A stretch of DNA of 64,000 bases from Antilocapra americana (Eukaryota > Chordata > Mammalia > Artiodactyla > Antilocapridae), in assembly GCA_007570785.1 (NCBI GenBank), contig ML660777.1:1060363-1124362 (forward strand). Reading direction: 5' to 3'. The position numbers were made by a program, and so were the translations under genes. Positions 1 to 10,999 of the stretch are shown piece after piece; position 1 is the stretch's first letter; the number at the start of each line of letters is the position of its first letter. A model generated the notes under the pieces. The model was not told where the DNA came from. It did no database searches and was given only the letters and a program-made list of their open reading frames with translations.

Positions 1-346
1 CATGGATGGCCTTACACTAAACACTATTATGCTAAGTGAAATAAGTCAGAGAAAGACAAATACTGTGTGGTACCACTTATATGTGGAACACAGAAAATAG
101 AGAAAACTAGTGAACATCACAACCAAGATGCAAATTCACCAATCTAAACAACAAACTAGCAGTTACTAGTGGGGAGAATGAAGGGGGAGGGATGATACTG
201 GTACAGAGGGTGACAAAGTACAAACTATTACATATAAACTGAGCTGCAGGGATGTATTATGCAGCACAGGAAATGCAGCCTATGCTCTGTAGTGTCTATA
301 GACAGAGCATAACTTTTGGAGATTGTGAATCATTATGTTATACACT
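1..346 (+). mobile_element. L1 LINE 3' end, interrupted by a SINE
   Basis: The text follows the mammalian L1 3' terminal region: the run into a gaaagacaaatactg-type motif, 'cacttatatgtgg', 'ggggagaatgaagggggagg', then 'gtgaatcattatgttatac'. It reads toward the plus strand and no ORF2 coding survives. A Bov-tA SINE enters at 347 and the L1 tail resumes near 563 with 'cttcaattaaaaaaag', so the L1 is older than the SINE. The left end lies outside the window. Confidence 0.7.
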
Positions 347-562
347 GGGCTTCCCTGGTATCTCAGTGGTTAAGAATCTGCCTGCCAATGCAGTAGATAT
401 GGGTTTGATTGCTAGGTTGGGAAGATCTGCTGGAGAAGGAAATGGCAGCCCACTCCAGTTTTCTTGCCTGGTGAATCCCATGGACAGAGGAGCCTGGTGG
501 GCCACAGTCCATGGGGTTGCAAAGAGTCAGACATGCTTAGTGACTGAGCACAGCACAGCACA
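347..562 (+). mobile_element. Bov-tA SINE
   Basis: The tRNA-Glu-like head starts 'gggcttccctggt' and leads to a degenerate internal promoter. The BovA body follows, with 'ttgcctggtgaatcccatgga', 'gaggagcctggtgggc' and 'ccatggggttgcaaagagtc'. The element is non-coding and relied on LINE enzymes for mobility. It sits inside an L1 3' end. The 143-codon open frame across it is a by-product of the SINE sequence. Confidence 0.9.
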
Positions 563-592
563 TACTTCAATTAAAAAAAGGAAAAAAAGACC
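563..592 (+). mobile_element. L1 3' tail resuming after the SINE
   Basis: The 'cttcaatt' plus A-rich tail is the expected continuation of the L1 3' end that stops at 346. This supports a simple insertion of Bov-tA into an existing L1. Confidence 0.6.
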
Positions 593-683
593 CTTGCTCC
601 AAATTCAGTCACATTCTGGAGTACCAGGGGTTAGGACTTTAATATATGAATCTGGAGGTGGGGAGAGAAAGGTCACTTTTTAA

Positions 684-880
684 AATGCTTACTGTATTTG
701 AGGCACTTTACACACCGGATCTCATTCTCAGAAGGTCTTACAGGTAGAGCCTATCATTACTTATTTACAGATGAAGAGACTGAAACATAAACCAGGCAGT
801 TAGGAAGGGGTAGAGCGAAGATGAACATTTGACTCTGTCTGGCTTCATAGTCCATCTTCTGTTCACCGTTCTACATTACG
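684..880 (-). repeat. MIR SINE relic
   Basis: The phrase 'ttatttacagatgaagagactgaaac' and flanking text match the reverse complement of the mammal-wide MIR core ('cctcagtttcctcatctgtaaaatgg'). It is strongly diverged, as expected for a very old insertion. Confidence 0.65.
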
Positions 881-1940
881 TGTCTTGGCTTTAGTCTGAC
901 ACTCTCTACTCCTCCAGGGTCTTGTCCTTTTTGGCCACTTTATTAAGTGATTTGTGTTCTTGGTACCACTGCCCACTTCCTATCCCAAGTTATCAATCAG
1001 TGCACTTGGGGAAATAAAGACAGCTTGTCATCAGAACCAGTAATGGGCTCTTGTCCTAGGGTAACCTGATGCCTCAACTCCTCATAACCTCTAGGTCGGC
1101 ACACACTCAATAACTTGAGCAGGGCACTCACTCAGGCAGCTTCCTTTGATGGCTCATCCTGGCTTGGGCATCACTGACAGCAAACCAATGTTGGGGTCTG
1201 GTACCATGGTCTGCAGCAGTTTCTGTAGGAATCCCTGTTATCCCCAGGCACCGTGTCCTAGAAACACCTCTTCTGAGTTTAGCACATTCCTTGCAACTAG
1301 GACTCATGGCAAAACAAGCCTTTAGTACAGGCCGATCACACACCAAGCACATTGAATATTTGCATTGCTGCTTTGGAAACCTACAAATAGGACGGGCCTT
1401 GAATGTAGGCGGAGGAGACAGCTGCTCCTGAGATGATATCAGGACACCCAGGGAAATGGCCTTGGTGAAAGTACTTTGTTTCCCACTGGATACTGCTTTT
1501 GTGTTTTGTGGGGTTGTTTTTCTTGTTAATTGCCTAAATTTTCCACTCTATTATTGGGAGATAAAGTATTCTTATATTATAGAGCAATTAACTCACATTC
1601 TATTTACAGCTCTCAGACTAAGTGCTAAGCAATTCCTTCCTCAGAATTTCCCCATTCACAAATGAGTTAGGTTGATTTGCAAGAGGTTCAGAGCTAATTC
1701 AACCATTTGATTGGTATCGATGCTGACACAAAGTGGAAAAGAATGGTTGGACTTCAGCTCTGCCATACAAATACAGGCATATTATTTCACATCTCTTTAT
1801 ACAGGCAGCCCTAATGTTTCAATTCAAGGGGACTTTCTCAGTGTTTATAGTGATGAGTAAATATTAATTTATAAAACTTGGCTATTTGCCTCTACACAGA
1901 ATTAATTATAAATACAGACAAAAATGAACAAAACTCGAAA
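881..1940. other. unrecognised DNA with a minus-strand open frame
   Basis: I recognise no repeat over most of this stretch. On the minus strand a frame free of stops runs from about 1547 to 1128 (about 140 codons), with an internal ATG at 1352. Its middle carries a cysteine pattern around 'MCLVCDRP' and 'PSCKECAK', which loosely resembles zinc-binding spacing. I know no family match, and no poly-A signal, splice sites or flanking exons support it. A weak MIR-like stretch lies at about 1610-1735. Confidence 0.3.
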
Positions 1941-1944
1941 GGGA

Positions 1945-2105
1945 TTTAGAGATCATTTACTTCAGTCCCCTGATTTTATAGTGGGGAAATCCTAAGGTTA
2001 GCAAAATGAAGAGATTCATCCAAGGCTTCACAGTTAGTTAATGACAGAACTAGACATTAACTCAGTCCTGGTTTCTCCCTACAGCACCATTTTCTACTAT
2101 AGCCT
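1945..2105 (-). repeat. MIR/MIR3-like relic
   Basis: 'gatcatttacttcagtcccc', 'attttatagtggggaaatcc', 'cacagttagttaatgacagaac' and 'tcagtcctggtttctccctac' follow the antisense MIR-type pattern. The match is diverged and the subfamily is uncertain. Confidence 0.5.
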
Positions 2106-3696
2106 AAATACATGTGTAAGTTCATTCATATGGTTGGTATAAATTGTTTCTACTCACTTCCAAAATTGAATTTTTCTTAAGAAAACTGTGTTTTAAGACC
2201 AAAAAAAAAATGTCAAGAAAAAAGCGATGTCTTAGTCTTTAAAGACATTAAAACATTCAAATAACTAATTTCTTACTTCTGCCAGCTTTTTTAAAAAAAG
2301 AGGAAATGTGATATTTAAAATAGCATGCTAAAATATCATCTATTTCCTAAGTTTTATCCCAATTTACAGTAAATATTTTTAAACTATGTGTAGTTCCTGT
2401 ACTTCTATGATGTAGCTCTGAGGTTAAACTGACTGCCGAAAAAGAAAATACTAGGCAGTAAATGCAGTGCCAAAACCAGGGTCATTTACAGAAAACGCCC
2501 TAAAATGTTCTGAGGGGACACTGTCAAGTATTATGGCCCTGCAGAGAGATCTGTCTTGGACCATGGCTCACAGTGACACAAATTACGCTGGTGCTTTTCT
2601 GCCAAGTTAATCTAGCCTTCGGACAGTCTGCATCATTCTTGGGAGCAGGTGCTTATTAGGATGCAAAGGCATTTTCTCAAATGCTGCCATCTGTGGTCTT
2701 CATCGTCACATGTGGAAATGAGCACTCACTCCCTGAACTTTATGGTAGCTATTATCTGCAACTCCCCGACACTATTGATAACACAGACTGATTGGTACCA
2801 TACTTATTTCTGTTCCTGCACTTGTTCCCTTATTCAGTCTCTTAGATGATCATTTTCAGATGTCTTTGCCCATTATGGAACCCAGGACAGAATCCGCCTG
2901 CAACATGTGGCTCAGAAATATTTTCTGAATAAATAAATGACTAAGTACACACTGCCTATGGTGAAAAATCACATCTGTTACAAACCATTTGCAAAAGAAA
3001 ATACAATATATTTAGTTTGCTTAAGATTTAAAAGCTTAGCAAGAAAGGAAATGTTATTTCTTATAAATGTGTATGAATGTCATTATTCTTATTCATCACA
3101 CTTTCCTGCCCAGTTGGTGGATTTATCTGTTGCTGTTGGATCTCGGTTTGTATAAGTGAATATAATTTATGCTGAAGATGTCCAGGGGAATGGCTAAATA
3201 GTCATGCCTATATTGTATTAATAGAAAGAGAACCTGAGGATAGTCCAAGTTTCTGAATTTACAGGTAAGGCATCAAGGCCTGGAAAATTCTATTTGTTTA
3301 AAGCCCAAAAGCAAGGTAATGGCAGACATTGATATTTGTGATAGGTGTCAAATAGGGATTTTGAAAACCTATCTGTGAGCTATATAATGGCATGCACTTG
3401 AGCACACCTCTGATTTTTTTTGGCCTCTCTGCTAAAATTAATTGTCAGAAAATAATTCAAATTACAACTGGAAGATTTAAGGAACCATACCATTTACCTA
3501 ACTTTGTGAAGAATGTTCTAGTACTAATATGGGGTTTAAATATTGGCATGGATTATTAAGATTGAGGAATAAGGACAACACAGAGGGGTAGGCCTGATAT
3601 TCTAATTTTTCGTGATGCTAGAGATCCTTTTAAAGTCAAAGTTAAAATGCTATCATTACAGCCAATGCCAATTTAAAAAGTTTATGACTTGGAAAG
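2106..3696. other. no gene seen; possible L2 tail
   Basis: This is AT-rich, non-coding sequence. The end of the part at about 2740-2940 ('...ttctgaataaataaatga') resembles an L2 LINE 3' tail, but the match is weak. I recognise nothing else. Confidence 0.3.
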
Positions 3697-3705
3697 AAGT
3701 GAGTC

Positions 3706-3990
3706 TTGAACTTCCCTGGTGGTCAGTGGTTAAGAACTCGCCGGCCAAAGCAGGAGGCACAGGTTCGACCCCTGCTGCCAGAAGGTTCCACACGCTCCAG
3801 AGGAACTAAGCCCATGCACCACAACTACAGAGCCTGTGCCCTAGAACCCGTGTTCTGCAACAAGAGAAGCCACTGCAATGAGGAGACCTCGTGCCACAGT
3901 GACGAGCAGCCCCTTCTCACTGCAACTAGACAGAGCCCAGGAGCAGCAGCAAAGACCCAGTGCAGCCAGCTAAATAAATGAGAATTTAAA
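3706..3990 (+). mobile_element. CHR-type tRNA-Glu SINE (long form)
   Basis: The head 'cttccctggtggtcagtggttaag' is followed by 'gcccatgcaccacaactacag', 'gagaagccactgcaatgagg' and 'cactgcaactagac', ending in 'ctaaataaatg'. This is the longer cetartiodactyl SINE, which lacks the BovA body. A direct repeat 'aagtgagtc' flanks it at 3697-3705 and 3991-3999, which I read as the TSD. Confidence 0.85.
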
Positions 3991-4052
3991 AAGTGAGTCC
4001 TAAAGAATGAAAAAAGACAAATTTTGAATGACTGAAGAGTGAATGGATAAAA

Positions 4053-4229
4053 GACTTCCCTACATGATCTGTCTGCAATGCAGGAGACCCAGGTTCAATT
4101 CCTGGGTCGCGGCAACTCGCTTTTATATTCTTGCCTGGAAAATTCCATAGACAGAAGAGCCTGGTGGGCTATAGTCCATGGGGTCTCAGAGTCGAACACG
4201 ACTGAGCGACTGATGCTTCCACTTCCACA
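4053..4229 (+). mobile_element. Bov-tA SINE, internally shortened
   Basis: The head 'gacttccct' is joined to 'caggttcaattcctgggtc' (B-box region) and the BovA body 'gccatag...gagcctggtgggctatagtcc', 'cgacactgagcgact' type ending. The head-to-B-box distance is shorter than in neighbouring copies. Confidence 0.85.
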
Positions 4230-4439
4230 TATATATACAACAAACACTAATTTATTTTAATCAAACTTTTAAATAGGAGATGATAGAAAAACAATAGGTT
4301 TTATTTAGTAAGGTGGTAAGACCAAGTAAGGTTTTGATTTTAAAAACTTCAAACCCAGCTTTCTACATTAGTGGAATCTTCATCACTATTTTGTAATTTT
4401 TCTATGCTCTCTCACCTTGATGGGCTACTGGCTTTTTTC

Positions 4440-4610
4440 TTTCCAGTTGATCTGTTCATTTTCAAGCCTCTGCTCTTCGCTTGAGTAATGTGCTCCCTCC
4501 CTAGGATGCCCAATAAAGCCTACTCATCCTTCAAGTCCAGCTCAGATGTTCTCTCCTAGTGGGAAAAGTAGTCTTCCTTGTTAGAACCGCATACTGCCCT
4601 CATTATACTT
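4440..4610 (+). repeat. L2-like LINE fragment
   Basis: 'catccttcaagtccagctca' followed by 'gatgttctctcctagtggg' and 'cttccttgttagaaccgc' resembles the 3' part of the ancient L2 LINE. The evidence is by eye and weak. Confidence 0.4.
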
Positions 4611-4974
4611 CCATCGATTTCTTCTATTCATGATTGGCTTTTGTCTAGAACCCAAATCCTCCAGTATTATAGGACCCCCACCAGCTCCTATCACTCACTC
4701 TCAGCTTAGTCATCACCTTAGATGTAAGTCCTGACTCTGCACTTCCTCTCTTATGACCACTGCCCTCAGCGCCTCCTACCTTCTCCTTTCCTTCCTTCCC
4801 CAAATTTTGCACTGTACATTCTGGAAGCTGTACAGCAGTAGCTTTGAAGATATCTTGATCGCAGACCAACAAAATACTAAGTCTTGTTCTTTTTTTACAA
4901 CTCAGAAACCACATGGAATATATACACACTTTATTTTTAAATGAGCAATACATTCTACTATCTTTTTAAAATAA
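4611..4974. other. no gene seen
   Basis: This is pyrimidine-rich, non-coding sequence. Short open frames on both strands lack codon-like structure. No repeat family was recognised. Confidence 0.4.
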
Positions 4975-5857
4975 ATAACACTGCTATGGGTCAATTACAT
5001 ATTCACATGCCAAAAAAGATGAAGCTATATCTTTACTTCATACCATACACAACAGTTAACTAAAAATGAATCAGAGACCTAAATATAACAGCTAAAACTA
5101 GAAAACTTCTTAAAGAGAATAAAAATCTTTGTGACCTGGGATTGGACAAAGAGCTCACAGATAAAAAGCCAAAAGTAAAATCCATAAAAGAAATATTAAG
5201 AAATTGGATCCTATTAGAAGCTTCTGTGCTTCTTAATGTGACACTACTAAGAAAATGGAAAGACAAACTACAGGCTAGAAGAAAATATTTTCTAATTTTG
5301 TATCTAGTAAAGAAATATTTCCAGGACCCTCATAATTCAATAATAAGATAATCTAGTTGCAAAATAAACAAAAGATATGAAGATATACAAATGGTTATTA
5401 AGCACATTGCGTAATCAACCACATTAGTCATTAGGGAACTCAGAACCACAGTGAGATACCAATACGCCCAGCAGAAGAGTTACAGTCAGGAAGATGAACA
5501 CTACCCATTGGAGAGCGCAGCTCCTGAAACATTCATGCATTGCTGCTGGGGATATAAAATGGTACAGCCATTCTGAAAAATAATTTAGCTGTTTCTAAAA
5601 AGTTAAACATAACCTTCTCAAATTACACAGCAATTCCAATCCTAGGGATATACCCAAGAGAAATGATGACAGGTCCACCCAAAACTTATACACAAATGTT
5701 CACAGCACTATCACTTATATTAGCCCCAAACTGGAAACAATCCAAATGTCCATCAGCTGGTGAATGGGTAATGCAATGTGGTATACCCATACAATGGACG
5801 GTCCAGCAATAAAAAGGAATAAGCTATTGATACATGTTCAACATGGACGAGCCTGAA
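4975..5857 (+). mobile_element. old L1 ORF2 3' part and 3' UTR
   Basis: The text matches decayed L1 ORF2. It includes 'gacctaaatataacagctaaaact', 'gacaaagagctcacagataaaaagccaaaag', 'ccacagtgagataccaatacg', the 'ttgctgctggggatataaaatggtacagcc' stretch and 'caatccaaatgtccatcagctggtgaatgg'. Every frame carries stops and frameshifts. It is much older than the L1 at 26.7-32.0 kb. Confidence 0.85.
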
Positions 5858-6505
5858 AGCTTCCTCCACTTCTTGCCTTAAGGAGCACTAGGACATCAGT
5901 TTTATTTCTCAGTGTTATATCCAGATCTCCCCGCAAGCGCGGGCTCACACCCATCTTCTGTGGAGTCCCAGTCTGGGGTTTCCCCTTCCCTACCCCCTTC
6001 TGACACCTCATCAAGGCCCACGTGCTCCGATGGTACTTCCTCAGACCGGCTCACTTCCCTGTTCCCACCCCTCCAGCTTATTCAGGCCACTGCTGTCTCT
6101 GGTCTTGATCACTGAAACAACCGCCAATGGCTGCTTTGACTCTAACCTTGCCACTCCACATCAGACAGGCCCTTCGAAAGCACAATCTTGTCAAGCTAGT
6201 GTCTGTTTAAATATTATTATGGCTTCCAGTGCCAGGGGAGGAAGTGTAAAGGTCCTAACAAGGCAAGCAGAGCATCTGGCTGACAATAGATGATCAGTAA
6301 AATCTGCTGAAAGATAGAACGAGTGCATCTTCTGGCACTAATTTTGTTACTTAATTTCATTATACCTGTTTGTATGTATGCTGTGTCTCTCCTAAAAACC
6401 GAACACTTCCCTAGGACATGTTTATACTCCTTTGTCTTCCCTAGCCCTCAGCACAATGCACTTCACACTGCAGAGCCAGTGAAGGAGTGGAAGAGGGCTT
6501 TTCAA
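5858..6505. other. no gene seen
   Basis: This is mixed-composition sequence with C-rich patches at about 5925-6080. Two overlapping plus-strand open frames (5912-6115 and 6030-6293) show no recognisable domain. I see no repeat. Confidence 0.4.
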
Positions 6506-6518
6506 AGAATGGTATTAG

Positions 6519-6858
6519 GGACTTCCCCAGTGGTACAATGGCTAAGAATCCACCTGCCAATGCAGGGGACACAGGTTCAACCCCTGGGTTGGGAAGATCC
6601 CACATGCTGCAGGGCAACTAGCACACACGTGCCACAGCTACTGAGCCTGTGCTCTATGGGCCAGGAGCCACAACTACTGAGCCACAAGTACTGAAACCCC
6701 TGCGCCTAGGAGCCTGTGCTCCGCAACAAAAGAAATCACCACAATGAGAAGCCCATGCCCTTCGATTAGAGAGTAGGCCCCGCTCTCCACAACTAGACAA
6801 AGCCCAGCAATGAAGACCCAATCCAACCAAAAATAAAACGAATAAATTAAGAAGAAGA
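6519..6858 (+). mobile_element. CHR-type tRNA-Glu SINE (full-length long form)
   Basis: The head 'acttccccagtggtacaatgg' leads to 'gttcaacccctgggttgggaag', repeated 'gccacaactactgag' blocks and an 'aaaataaaacgaataaatt' tail. An imperfect 13 bp TSD ('agaatggtattag' / 'agaatggcattag') flanks it at 6506-6518 and 6859-6871. Confidence 0.9.
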
Positions 6859-6871
6859 AGAATGGCATTAG

Positions 6872-7739
6872 AGCCCAAGAGTTACTGGTTCCCAGAAAGT
6901 TATTGGTTTTGCTATAACTTGCAGAGCAAACAAGAGGCTCCTAGTAGAATATGCAAACTCACCAAATGTTCTGCATTCCTGAAATCTGCCTGGGGACTCA
7001 TCATTCAGACACTGTTTTGACTTCTGAGAGTTGATTAGTTTGGTCTGGACTCCAGTCAGCAGCCTCTTCTTGCCAGGCACTCCTACAATCTTCCAAAGAG
7101 GAGGAAGAAAACAGTTAATGCTTATATTGAACATAGGAGACTTATTCACATGTGTAGTAATAGTTTCTACCCCAAATGTCTCTAGAAAGGTTTAGTCCAT
7201 CCCATATCAAGCCTGGTGAAGTGACAGATTTACTCTAAGAGAAGTAATACAGGAAAGCATCTCACTGTCCTTCCCTGTTTACCAACTTGAAAATAAACTC
7301 TGTCAAAGTGGGTCTCCTTGGTACACTGCTAATACAGAGCTGGGCATCTTCATGAATTACTTGGCTGTCTATGTCCAAAAGGGTAATTTTCATTTGATTC
7401 CAAAAATTCTGCTGCTTTTTTCAGAAGAGTTGGCATTTTTCAAAAGAAGAATGGGATAGCAATTTTTCTCCTCAAACTGTTATCACAAAGAAAAATTACT
7501 ATTGCACTCAGCCAAATTAAGGCTGCCTTCTTCTATGAAAGAACAGCATTCTTTTACAGGACTTTACATGTGGCCATTTTGACACCCATCTTGGCCTTTG
7601 GAATAGTCGATTTAATTAGATCAAGCTCTTCAGAAAGATAAAGAATAAAACAAAATAGCTAAGATTCGTAGAACAAGAATCTTCATTGAAGTAACACCTC
7701 AGAAGGAATCATTTTTAAATATTCAATTAGTTTGGGGGT
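6872..7739. other. no gene seen
   Basis: I see no recognisable gene. The part at about 7255-7380 ('aataaactctgtcaaagtggg...gagctgggcatc') could be an L2 remnant. The minus-strand frame 6868-7149 has no recognisable domain. Confidence 0.35.
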
Positions 7740-7749
7740 TATATTTTGG

Positions 7750-8013
7750 AGGGACTGATGTTGAAGTTAAAATGCCAATACTTTGGCCACCTGATGGGAA
7801 GAACTGACTCATTAGAAAAGACCCTGATGCTGGGAAAGATCGAGGGTGGGAGGAGAAAGGGACGACAGAGGATGAGATGGTTGGATGGCATCACCGACTC
7901 AATGGGCCTGAGTTTGGGTAAATTCTGGGAGTTGGTGATGGACAGGGAGGCCTGGCGTGTGGCAGTCCATGGGGTCACAAGGAGTCAGACATGACTGAGT
8001 GACTGAACTGAAC
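7750..8013 (+). mobile_element. BovB (RTE) LINE, 5'-truncated 3' end
   Basis: Only the last about 260 bases of BovB are present: the C-terminal coding end (frame '[20 protein letters not shown]', then '[17 protein letters not shown]') and the 'gactgagtgactgaactgaac' terminus. A perfect 10 bp TSD 'tatattttgg' flanks it at 7740-7749 and 8014-8023. It is a classic truncated target-primed insertion. Confidence 0.93.
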
Positions 8014-8023
8014 TATATTTTGG

Positions 8024-8380
8024 GATGCTTTAAGATGTTTTCACCATTAAGTTTCCCTGCACACGCTGTTCTTGCCACCTCTTTGTTTTTGCTTGTGCTT
8101 TCGCTCTATTCTGGAGGACCGTTCTCTCTCCGTCCTCTTCCTGGCCAAGCCTTTTCTTCCTTCAGTGCCAGTTTAAGTGCCATTGTCTCTAGGGAGGAGT
8201 GTCATTGAAACTTGAAGCATCACTAACATTTTTCTGAATAACTCTTTATTCCGTTTTGAGCAAAGGTGGTCAACTGGGGGTAAGGGTGAGGAGGAAAAGA
8301 AGCATGTTAGAATCTTAGGCATAATTCTGAAAGGATGCCATGATACATTTTAAAATAAAATATAACACTGAATTGATTCA
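8024..8380. other. no gene seen
   Basis: This is non-repetitive sequence with no coding signal that I can support. Confidence 0.4.
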
Positions 8381-8598
8381 CCTTCCCCAGTGGCTCAGAT
8401 GGTAAAGAATCCACCTGCCAATGCAGGAGACACAAGTTAGATCCTTGAGTTGAGAAGATGCTCTGGAGAAAGAAATGGCAACCTACTTCAGTATTCTTGC
8501 CTGGAGAATCTCATGGACAGAGGAGCCTAGCAGGTTACAGTCCATGGGGTCACAAAGTCGGACACGACTGAAGTGACTAACACCTTCACTTTCACAGA
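8381..8598 (+). mobile_element. Bov-tA SINE
   Basis: The head 'ccttccccagtggctcagat', the body with 'ttcttgcctggagaatctcat' and 'gtccatggggtcacaaag', and the end 'cggacacgactgaagtgac' are all present in the expected order. Confidence 0.93.
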
Positions 8599-8729
8599 TG
8601 TGAAAAAGGAATAAATTTCTTGGGAGAGTAGATGATAACCTCTCTTATACCACCCCTCTTTATATCAGAATCTCTAGGTGCATTTTAATTGGGAAAAACT
8701 AATGTGGAGTCCACCCCACATTGTACACT

Positions 8730-8935
8730 TAACATGCAATGCTCAACATGCATTAAGTTCTTAACAGTGCACAAAGGGCTCACACGCAGTTCTCAGTTGG
8801 TCCTTATTCCAACCTTACAGGTGGGATCAATATTCTCATCCCCATCTTAGATGAGATAGCTGAATATCAGAGAAGCTAAATCATACCTGTAATGACACAT
8901 GAGTAGGAAGAGAGAGACCCAGGTTGGAATGCATA
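8730..8935 (-). repeat. MIR SINE relic
   Basis: The pattern 'cattaagttcttaacagtgc...ccaaccttacaggtggg...catcttagatgagatagctgaa...gacccaggttggaatgc' is the antisense MIR core with its tRNA-like end. Confidence 0.65.
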
Positions 8936-8966
8936 TGCAGTTTGCTTTCTTTTGCACTATGCTATT

Positions 8967-9304
8967 TTTATAATTTTATTTATTTATTTTTGGCTGTGCT
9001 GGGTTTTTGTTGCTGCACACAGGCTTTCTCAGGTTGCAGTGGATGGAGACTACTCCTCATTGTAGTGCTTGGCCTTCCCATTGCAGTGGCCTCTTGTGGC
9101 GAAGCAGGGGTTCTAGGGCACGCAAGCTTCAGTGGTTGCAACCCACGGGCTCAGTAGTTGTGGCTTCCTAGCTTGAGAGCACAGGCTTACTAGTTGTAGT
9201 GCATGGGCTTAATTGTTCTGCAGCATGTGGGATCCTCCTCCATCCGGGATCGAACACATGTCTCCTATATTGGCAGGCAGAAACTTTACCATCAGGGAAG
9301 CCTG
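8967..9304 (-). mobile_element. CHR-type tRNA-Glu SINE, full length
   Basis: On plus it opens with the T-rich reversed tail 'tttatttatttttggctgtg' and ends 'tttaccatcagggaagcc', the reversed tRNA head. A perfect 14 bp TSD 'tgcactatgctatt' flanks it at 8953-8966 and 9305-9318, which fixes both ends. Confidence 0.95.
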
Positions 9305-9391
9305 TGCACTATGCTATTGAAGGGTGTCAGACTATGCCACTGCAATAATATGCCACTTTGGCATTAAGATTACTTTGAGTTGAAGGCAATT

Positions 9392-9530
9392 GATTAAAAA
9401 AAAAAAAACGTTTAAGCTTTTCTGGCTGCACCACATGCAGCATGTGGGATCTTAGTTCACTGCAGGGATCTAACCCGTGCCCCTGCAGTAGAAGCTTGGA
9501 GTCTTAGTCACTGGACCGCCAGGGAAAGCA
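9392..9530 (-). mobile_element. tRNA-Glu-derived SINE, short form
   Basis: A poly-A stretch stands at the start, then 'ttctggctgcaccacatgcagc', 'gggatcttagttcactgcag' and 'gtcactggaccgccaggga', the reversed head. This is the short CHR-like form, with the middle of the long form missing. Confidence 0.8.
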
Positions 9531-9779
9531 CTGAGAAACAGTACACAGGGAGAAGTTCTCTGCTCTCTCCCTTTCTACCTAAATGCAGAGCATAACCTTC
9601 CCTTGTTGAAGGTGTCGGTACCTTCTTCCTTCCCCCTAGGACAAGCAAGAGGAGATGATTCTCATCAGTGGACGAAGCACTGATTTGAGTTTGCATAACA
9701 AATCTTAGCAAACTACTCTTACCTTCCACTAGTTTCTCCTGTATATTTCCCACAATTTACTGCCCTAGAAGCCCAAAGC

Positions 9780-9990
9780 CCTTTTCTTTTGTCTTATCAC
9801 TTCTCCACACCTTATCATCCTTTGTTAAAATTGGATATAAGCTCCCAGACCTAACTTTTTTGATTTGTTTTTTACTTTTTCCTACGAGGCTCTCCATGTG
9901 CATATGAAATAAATCTCTTCTCCTGTTACACTTTTGTCAGTTTAATTCATAGTACCCAACCTAAGAGAGTAACGTAAGAAGGTAAAGCAA
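9780..9990 (+). repeat. possible LTR 3' part (R/U5-like)
   Basis: The text has a polyadenylation signal in 'gaaataaatctcttctcctg', then 'ttttgtcagtttaattcatag' and 'cctaagagagtaacgtaagaagg'. This resembles the poly-A/U5 end of a mammalian retroviral LTR. No internal viral region or second LTR is seen, and the family is unknown to me. Confidence 0.4.
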
Positions 9991-10292
9991 AAATCTTTCC
10001 TCCCTTACACTATGATCTCACATTTTTCATGTCTATTATCTCCAAATTTCTTGAAAGTTTTTCCCCCTCAACTTTCTCACTGTGTCTAATACAATCATGG
10101 GAGAGTGACTGTCTGGCTGGACTTCCTATAAGAAATATTTAAGTTTAATACACAGCTTTTTCAGGATTAAAATTCAAGGGATAAGCATTTTGCCTTCCCC
10201 AACACCTTGTTAATATTTTCTAAATTAAGAAATCTGTATAAAAAAATAGACAACTAATCTATAAAAAATAGATTATTATTTTTATTATTATT

Positions 10293-10318
10293 ATTTTTTA
10301 TAGTTATCTATAAAAAAT
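10293..10318. repeat. AT-only perfect hairpin
   Basis: The 11-base arm 'attttttatag' (10293-10303) and its exact reverse complement (10308-10318) are separated by the loop 'ttat'. A second copy of 'ctataaaaaatag' lies at 10259-10271. The hairpin sits in a (TTA)-rich low-complexity tract at the edge of an L1 3' end. Confidence 0.7.
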
Positions 10319-10320
10319 AG

Positions 10321-10520
10321 ATAACTATCTACTGTATAGCACAAAGAACTCTACTCAATTCTTGAGTAGAACTTTCTCAATTCATTTAGTGACTTAAATG
10401 AGAAGGAAATCCAAAAAAGAGGGGACATCTGTATATGTACAGCTGATTCAATTTGCTGTACAATAAAAACTAACATAACATTATAAAGCAACTATATTCT
10501 AAATTAATTAAAAAATAAAA
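10321..10520 (+). mobile_element. L1 3' UTR end
   Basis: 'actgtatagcacaaagaactc', 'tatatgtacagctgattcaa', 'tgctgtacaataaaaactaac' and 'aacattataaagcaactatat' match the ruminant L1 3' terminal text, followed by an A/T-rich tail. Confidence 0.8.
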
Positions 10521-10667
10521 TAAGAAATCTGTAGAAACCCTACAGATTAACAAAACTTAAATTAATTTTTTTAATTTTAAAAATTAATTTAAAAAATAAA
10601 GTAAATAAGAAGAAATCTGTCAAAACCCTAAATATCTAGAGGTTAGTCATGCTCATTCATTTGATAT

Positions 10668-10988
10668 GAAAGATAAAGTGAAAGTCGCTCAGTTGTGTTT
10701 GACTCTTTTCAAACCCATGAACTATATACAGTCCATGGAATTCTCAAGGCCAGAATACTAGAGTGAGTAGCCTTTCCCTTCGCCGGGGAATCTTCCTAAC
10801 CAAGGGATCAAACCCAGGTCTTCTGAATTGCAGGCAGATTCTTTACCAGCTGAGCCACAAGGGAAGTCCAAGAATACTGGAGTGGGTAGCCTATCCTTTC
10901 TCCAGGGGACCTTCCTGACCTGGGAATTGAACCAGGGTCTCCTGAATTGCAGGTGGATTCTTCACCAACTGAGCTATCAGGGAAGCCC
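10668..10988 (-). mobile_element. dimeric Bov-tA/ART2A-type SINE
   Basis: Read on the minus strand, a tRNA-like head and partial BovA body ('tgatagctcagttgg...ccagtattctt') is followed at once by a second complete head ('ggacttcccttgtggctcag') and a full BovA body ending 'caactgagcgactttcac'. An exact 11 bp TSD 'tcatttgatat' (10657-10667 and 10989-10999) brackets the whole. The dimer was therefore inserted as one unit. Confidence 0.92.
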
Positions 10989-10999
10989 TCATTTGATAT

